A stretch of 9,225 nt of DNA from JAHJDO01 sp030671985 [NCBI: bacterium] (GTDB taxonomy: Bacteria > JAHJDO01): positions 1 through 9,225 of the forward strand of contig DAOVHI010000049.1 in the NCBI GenBank assembly GCA_030671985.1, written 5' to 3'. Positions 6,261 to 9,225 of the stretch are shown here, piece by piece; the stretch's first letter is position 1; the number at the start of each line of letters is the position of its first letter. Under the pieces are notes generated by a model that had not been told where the DNA came from, made no database searches, and saw only the letters and a list, made by a program, of their open reading frames with translations. Position numbers and translations under genes: made by a program.

Positions 6261-7751
6261 ATGGCAGTACATATTATTAGGTTGCATAAAGGAGAATGGG
6301 AATATGATGATGCTTGTCCTCTTGGAAAAGCTGGAGGATTTGGAGAGGTATTCCATGGTCGTGGTGCGGACGGAGATGTCGCTGTAAAACGATTGAAACT
6401 TAATGCAAATCAGGTCGCCCATAGAGAGCTGACAATTGGGCGGCAATTGATGCAGAGGTCGCTATCTCACGTTGTCCAGATCATTGATGCCGGCCAAGAT
6501 TCTGAATCTGATCGGTATTTTCTCGTAATGCCTGTGTGTAAGTTCAGTCTTCAAGACAAGATTGATGAAGCGAATGGTGCTATTGATATGAAAACTGCTA
6601 GTGTAGCCATTTCTGCCATTATCGTTGGGCTCTCCGAAGTTAAAGACATAACACACCGTGATCTAAAACCTGCGAACGTATTATTTCATGATGGCAAGTG
6701 GAAAATTGCTGACTTTGGTATAGCGAAATTCATCGAAGACTCGACATCGGCTGAAACTCTCCGAAATAGTTTAACTCCAAAATATGCAGCACCAGAGCAG
6801 TGGCAAGGGGACAGGCCAACTACTGCAACAGACATCTACGCTCTTGGCTGCGTTATTCACGCTCTATTTGTTGGTCAGCCACCATTTTTAGGTTCGATCG
6901 ATGATATTCGAGAAAGCCATTTACATTCAACACCAGCCCCAATAACTGTTTTGCCTCCACGTTTTTCAGCATTTGTTTCCCACATGCTAAGGAAACTACC
7001 AAATGCAAGGCCAACGCTTGAGCGATGCGCACGAGTATTATTAGAACTCAATACCGCCCAGAAAGACAATAATGTAATACATTCATCAATTGATGAGGCT
7101 GCTAAACAAGTGGAAGAAATAGAAGCAAGAGAGGAAGCAGAACGTCAGGCAGCTACTACTTTATATAATGAGCGTAACGCACTGTTTAAAGACGCAGAAA
7201 CTGAATTAATGGCAATAAAAGATCGTCTTTTTTCAAAGATTAGTGACTCATCTGAAAGTGTAAAAATTAATTATAAAGGACTTCAGTTTGGTAAAGCTGA
7301 ACTTGGGTTTATGTCAAAACCTGCGAGGCTTGTCTCCTCATATGTTCGAGGGGAAAAGCCATATCAATACACAGGATGGGACGTTCTTGGATGGTCAATA
7401 ATTGATGTGACTTGTTGCAGCAGTCAAATAAATTCCTACACGTGGTCTGCTTCACTTCTATTTGCCGATCGTAAGGATGGGAACGGATTCCGATGGTACG
7501 AGGTTTCATTTTGGATTCATGCGCAATCAAGAAGCAGGAAAAACGAACCGTTCGGCTTGAAAGGCTATAAAGCTGATATTGACTTCGCGCTAGGGAACAT
7601 AACCCATTTTGTAAACGTTGCTTATGGGCCATTCCCAATCGATGGAGAGGATGAAGAAAGTTTCATCTCAAGATGGACCGAACTGGTTGCAAAAGCAGCG
7701 ATTGGCCAACTTACTAGGCCAAGTAGTATGCCCATTCGTGATTTTGGTTAA
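6261..7751 (+). CDS. Hanks-type Ser/Thr protein kinase with unknown C-terminal domain
   Basis: The 496-residue protein begins with a complete kinase domain (about 15-265). The ATP loop is LGKAGGFGEVFHG (21-33), the ATP lysine is K43 in AVKR, the helix-C partner is E56 in HRELTIG, the catalytic loop is HRDLKPANV (132-140, with D134 and N139), the metal site is DFG (151-153), and APE is at 177-179. DIYALG (191-196) and R250 follow. All catalytic residues are present, so it should be active. Residues about 277-325 are a charged, Ala/Glu-rich probable coiled coil. Residues about 330-496 form a Trp/Tyr-rich domain I do not recognise. There is no signal peptide or membrane span, unlike PknB/PrkC, so it is cytoplasmic. 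A TAAGGGA Shine-Dalgarno stands eight bases before the ATG. Its substrate is unknown, and it may be a cassette gene. Confidence 0.9.
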   Translation: MAVHIIRLHKGEWEYDDACPLGKAGGFGEVFHGRGADGDVAVKRLKLNANQVAHRELTIGRQLMQRSLSHVVQIIDAGQDSESDRYFLVMPVCKFSLQDKIDEANGAIDMKTASVAISAIIVGLSEVKDITHRDLKPANVLFHDGKWKIADFGIAKFIEDSTSAETLRNSLTPKYAAPEQWQGDRPTTATDIYALGCVIHALFVGQPPFLGSIDDIRESHLHSTPAPITVLPPRFSAFVSHMLRKLPNARPTLERCARVLLELNTAQKDNNVIHSSIDEAAKQVEEIEAREEAERQAATTLYNERNALFKDAETELMAIKDRLFSKISDSSESVKINYKGLQFGKAELGFMSKPARLVSSYVRGEKPYQYTGWDVLGWSIIDVTCCSSQINSYTWSASLLFADRKDGNGFRWYEVSFWIHAQSRSRKNEPFGLKGYKADIDFALGNITHFVNVAYGPFPIDGEDEESFISRWTELVAKAAIGQLTRPSSMPIRDFG

Positions 7752-7756
7752 ATAAT

Positions 7757-7779
7757 AAAAGGGGACAGCGACCTCTTTT
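7757..7779 (+). terminator. Terminator-like hairpin after the kinase gene
   Basis: AAAAGGGG (7757-7764) pairs with CCTCTTTT (7772-7779), eight pairs with one G-T wobble and a seven-base loop, starting five bases after the kinase stop. The T run is part of the stem. The GGGGACAGCGACC core resembles a short dispersed element I associate with REP-type transposases in environmental genomes, so it may be a mobile remnant instead. Confidence 0.45.
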
Positions 7780-7792
7780 GTTAAATCTCCGA

Positions 7793-7954
7793 AATAATAA
7801 AACTCATTATTATACAGCTACCAACTTAATAATAGGCATAGCTATGCAAACCGGAAAAGCCAAGCTCGTTTTTCGAATATATTTCTTGATATTTTACACA
7901 ATTGTCTGCTATCGTAACAAAACGAGGGTAGCGGCTCAATGATATATGTTATGC
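7793..7954 (+). repeat. Long imperfect palindrome ending in GTTATGC; candidate attC of kinase cassette
   Basis: The right arm is nearly continuous, AAAACGAG (7919-7926) then GGTAGC (7927-7932), then AATGA (7938-7942) and GTTATGC (7948-7954). The left arm carries the complements in matching order: TCATT (7804-7808), GCTACC (7817-7822) and CTCGTTTT (7865-7872). A 42-base insertion on the left contains a perfect 12-base palindrome GCATAGCTATGC (7836-7847). The outer left box reads ATAAT where attC should have ATAAC, so the site is degenerate. The GNAT gene begins 45 bases after the would-be cut point at 7948/7949. Confidence 0.45.
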
Positions 7955-7982
7955 TCCTAAAACGATAAGTGCAGTAATAATT

Positions 7983-7992
7983 AAAGGTGAGG
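7983..7992 (+). promoter_or_regulatory. Ribosome binding site of the GNAT gene
   Basis: AAAGGTGAGG lies just before the ATG at 7994. The AAAGGTG part is at a suitable distance and supports this start. Confidence 0.65.
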
Positions 7993-7993
7993 T

Positions 7994-8530
7994 ATGAATT
8001 ACCAAGTTCTTGGCAGTAAAAACAAAAAAGAAATCACAGAGCTTTTCACTTCTGTATTCACCTCATCTGAGGGCAAAGAGGAAGGAAAATTGATTGGCAA
8101 ACTTTCCTCAGAGTTGGCGTCAACCATCGACAATGAAGAAACAATCTGTTTCGGCTTATATGAAAATGAATCACTCATTGGCTCTATTTTCTTTACTCGC
8201 CTTCAGTTTAAAGTGCCTATTCAGGTTTACATGCTCGCTCCAGTTGCAGTAAGCACTAAATATCAGGGAAAAGGCATCGGACAGGCACTAATCAATTATG
8301 GGCTTAATGAGCTTAAAAAAAGCTCTGTAAATGTTGCTATCACATATGGCGACCCATCCTTTTATTCAAAGGTGGGATTTCAGGTGCTTTCAGAAAATGT
8401 CATTCAGGCTCCGCTAACGCTATCAATGCCAGTAGGCTGGCTGGGTCAATCTTTATCGGGAGAGTCAATTCCAGCCATCAATGAACGCCCCACATGTGTT
8501 AAGGAATTCAATGATCCTGTTTATTGGTAA
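7994..8530 (+). CDS. GNAT-family N-acetyltransferase
   Basis: The 178-residue protein has the GNAT fold that transfers an acyl group from acetyl-CoA to an amine. The acetyl-CoA loop is in motif A, VAVSTKYQGKGIGQALI (84-100), with Q91-G92-K93-G94-I95-G96 matching the Q/RxxGxG/A signature. Motif B is YGDPSFYSKVGF (118-129), where the Tyr is commonly the general acid. The N-terminal part (1-75) supplies the substrate side, and the C-terminal segment (about 140-178, ending DPVYW) resembles that of predicted YhbS-like acetyltransferases. The substrate cannot be read from the sequence. A good Shine-Dalgarno precedes the ATG. The gene sits alone in a cassette-like unit followed by an attC, which points to horizontal transfer. 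Confidence 0.92.
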   Translation: MNYQVLGSKNKKEITELFTSVFTSSEGKEEGKLIGKLSSELASTIDNEETICFGLYENESLIGSIFFTRLQFKVPIQVYMLAPVAVSTKYQGKGIGQALINYGLNELKKSSVNVAITYGDPSFYSKVGFQVLSENVIQAPLTLSMPVGWLGQSLSGESIPAINERPTCVKEFNDPVYW

Positions 8531-8538
8531 TTACAAGA

Positions 8539-8625
8539 ACATAACAATCACATGCACTCGGACTGCAAAAAGCGTTGCTCGTTCCTCGCTCTGCTTTATG
8601 CTGCCGGTGATGTGAGGCGTTATGC
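8539..8625 (+). repeat. attC: Integron attC recombination site
   Basis: The 87-base palindrome starts eight bases after the GNAT stop. The outer box CATAAC (8540-8545) pairs with GTTATG (8619-8624). In the inner arm, TCACAT (8548-8553), CAC (8555-8557) and CGG (8559-8561) pair with the uninterrupted CCGGTGATGTGA (8604-8615). This leaves G8554 and T8558 unpaired, the strand-selecting extrahelical bases expected of attC. CTGCAAAAAGC (8563-8573) then pairs at 9 of 11 positions with GCTTTATGCTG (8593-8603). A variable loop of about 19 bases lies in the centre. The end GTTATGC carries the G^TT cut point at 8619/8620. Only the known attC architecture explains these features together. Confidence 0.9.
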
Positions 8626-8633
8626 CTTTTTGT

Positions 8634-8637
8634 GGAG
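8634..8637 (+). promoter_or_regulatory. Ribosome binding site favouring the GTG start of the small protein
   Basis: GGAG lies seven bases before GTG 8645. It supports this start over the in-frame ATG at 8552, which is inside the attC. Confidence 0.5.
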
Positions 8638-8644
8638 CGTAATT

Positions 8645-8764
8645 GTGAATGATGCGATAAGGGGAGCAGTAGTAGCGGTAGTATCAAGCCTACTAGTCGC
8701 GATACTGTTTGCATACGTTTTTCGAATTCCCATTCCACTTTGCGGCATGCTTGGCCCTTGGTAG
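8645..8764 (+). CDS. 39-residue single-span membrane peptide (hypothetical)
   Basis: Reading from GTG 8645 to TAG 8762-8764 gives a 39-residue peptide beginning MNDAIRGAVVAVVSSLLVAI. Residues about 7-26 form one hydrophobic membrane helix. A short tail with FRIPIP (26-31) and GMLGPW follows. I do not recognise a family. The start was chosen because a GGAG stands seven bases upstream and because the codon lies 25 bases after the attC cut point, where a cassette gene is expected. The frame stays open upstream to 8552 only because it runs through the attC. No second attC was found after the stop, so the right edge of a cassette here is undefined. It is real only if translated; the Ala/Val/Leu-rich helix and Pro motif look protein-like. 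Confidence 0.55.
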   Translation: MNDAIRGAVVAVVSSLLVAILFAYVFRIPIPLCGMLGPW

Positions 8765-8896
8765 AAGGGAAAAGGGCTCAGGATCCCTGTGGATAAAGGT
8801 AGAGAATCTTTTGACAATTTTCGCATTGTTTACGCTTCAAGTTCTGAACGCTCTTACAATTTGAGCGCACCACATAGATAGGCATAATTTTATTTC

Positions 8897-8925
8897 TTTA
8901 CAATCCATTTCACCTTCTCTATAAT
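8897..8925 (+). promoter_or_regulatory. Sigma70-type promoter for the last gene
   Basis: TTTACA (8897-8902), a 17-base spacer and a perfect TATAAT (8920-8925) stand 55 bases before the ATG at 8980. An inverted repeat AATCA-N5-TGATT (8932-8936, 8942-8946) lies at the expected transcription start and could be an operator. Confidence 0.6.
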
Positions 8926-8979
8926 TTGAGTAATCATAGAGTGATTTTAAGAAAGATAACCTAGAAAAAAGGTTCCCAA

Positions 8980-9225
8980 ATGAAACCCATCGTATTAGCA
9001 ATAAACATATGTGATGATATTATTAGAGATGAAGTTAGCAAAAAAATGTCATTGATAGGGCTTTTTAATCGCATACAATCCTCGTCATTTCCTGCAACTC
9101 ATTCTTCCTTACATGTATACGTGAGTTTAACAAACGGACATAAGAAATATAAAGGGGAATTGCGTTTCGTAAATGAGAGCGACGATAACGTGATTTTCAA
9201 AACAAATGCCGATGTTCCATTGCAA
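8980..9225 (+). CDS. DUF6941-like protein, N-terminal part (runs off window)
   Basis: The ATG at 8980 opens a frame of 82 codons that continues past the window end. The sequence starts MKPIVLAINICDDIIRDEVS, continues KKMSLIGLFNRI (21-32) and has LHVYVSLTNGHKKYKGEL (44-61). This resembles the small uncharacterised DUF6941 family, whose members start with a similar hydrophobic strand, a KxSLIGLFNRI-like turn and a beta-rich body. No function is known to me. AAGG (8969-8972) is a suitable Shine-Dalgarno seven bases upstream, partly inside a small AACCT/AGGTT hairpin (8958-8974). It has its own promoter, so it is probably a separate unit from the cassette-like genes before it. Confidence 0.7.
   Translation, partial: MKPIVLAINICDDIIRDEVSKKMSLIGLFNRIQSSSFPATHSSLHVYVSLTNGHKKYKGELRFVNESDDNVIFKTNADVPLQ

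Larger units (their letters stand above)
7949..8619 (+). mobile_element. Integron-type gene cassette carrying the GNAT gene
   Basis: The 671-base unit begins at the TT of an upstream GTTATGC and ends at the G of the GTTATGC that closes the attC site. It contains one ORF in the same direction as attC, with a 45-base leader and only eight bases between the stop and the attC. This is the standard layout of a mobile cassette. The right boundary is well supported. The left one rests on a matching core site and a degenerate palindrome. No integrase gene is visible in the window. Confidence 0.7.

Noticed and set aside
8552-8644. ATG at 8552 as start of a 70-residue protein
   Set aside because: These codons lie inside the attC palindrome, and the encoded residues look like read-through of it. 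GTG 8645 has a Shine-Dalgarno and begins the protein-like part.
8811-8836. Promoter starting at the perfect TTGACA 8811
   Set aside because: No -10 box lies at 16-18 bases; TACGCT at 14 bases is poor. The TTTACA/TATAAT pair at 8897-8925 is better.
8765-8979. A second attC after the small membrane peptide
   Set aside because: I looked for GTTRRRY or GTTATGC-like boxes with a complementary CATAAC-type partner and found none. GTTTACG at 8828 has no paired arm.

Overview
The first half of the window (1-4618) is a compact, AT-rich bacterial housekeeping block on the + strand. It holds the last codons of pyrB, then pyrC, pyrK, pyrD (class 1B), ispE, a zinc-ribbon-containing spoVG, and tRNA-Gln(TTG) and initiator tRNA-fMet(CAT). 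Four-base ATGA overlaps join pyrB/pyrC, pyrK/pyrD and pyrD/ispE, so this looks like one operon for UMP synthesis running into isoprenoid precursor synthesis. The ispE-spoVG order recalls the Firmicutes ispE/spoVG neighbourhood. The SpoVG zinc ribbon and an in-frame GTCACTT microsatellite in PyrK suggest an uncultured lineage, perhaps Omnitrophota/Elusimicrobiota-like. That placement is an impression and cannot be proved from the window.

After the initiator tRNA the character changes. At 4837-5967 (- strand) lies a RES-domain protein with its own N-terminal zinc-finger/helical region. At 6261-7751 is a soluble Hanks-type Ser/Thr kinase with an unrecognised C-terminal domain. At 7994-8530 is a GNAT acetyltransferase, and at 8645-8764 a 39-residue single-membrane-span peptide. 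From 8980 the start of a DUF6941-like protein runs off the window behind its own good sigma70-type promoter.

The main discovery is a convincing integron attC recombination site (8539-8625) directly after the GNAT gene. It has paired outer boxes (CATAAC/GTTATG), a 12-bp inner arm interrupted on one side only by unpaired G and T bases, and a GTTATGC end. The GNAT gene begins 45 bases after an upstream GTTATGC, and the small membrane peptide begins 25 bases after the attC cut point. The kinase begins 48 bases after a GTTAGGT box that ends another imperfect palindrome. I therefore infer that about 6213-8619 and beyond is a short array of mobile gene cassettes without a visible integrase (CALIN-like), next to a tRNA-bounded housekeeping operon. 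The GNAT attC is strong; the two sites flanking the kinase are degenerate and tentative.

Functionally, the first half makes orotate (dihydroorotase plus the PyrDK NAD-dependent enzyme), phosphorylates CDP-ME for the MEP pathway and encodes a SpoVG-type nucleic-acid-binding regulator. The second half is accessory: a possible NAD-consuming toxin-like RES protein, a signalling kinase and an acetyltransferase. Nothing in the sequence shows that these accessory genes act together beyond their adjacency.
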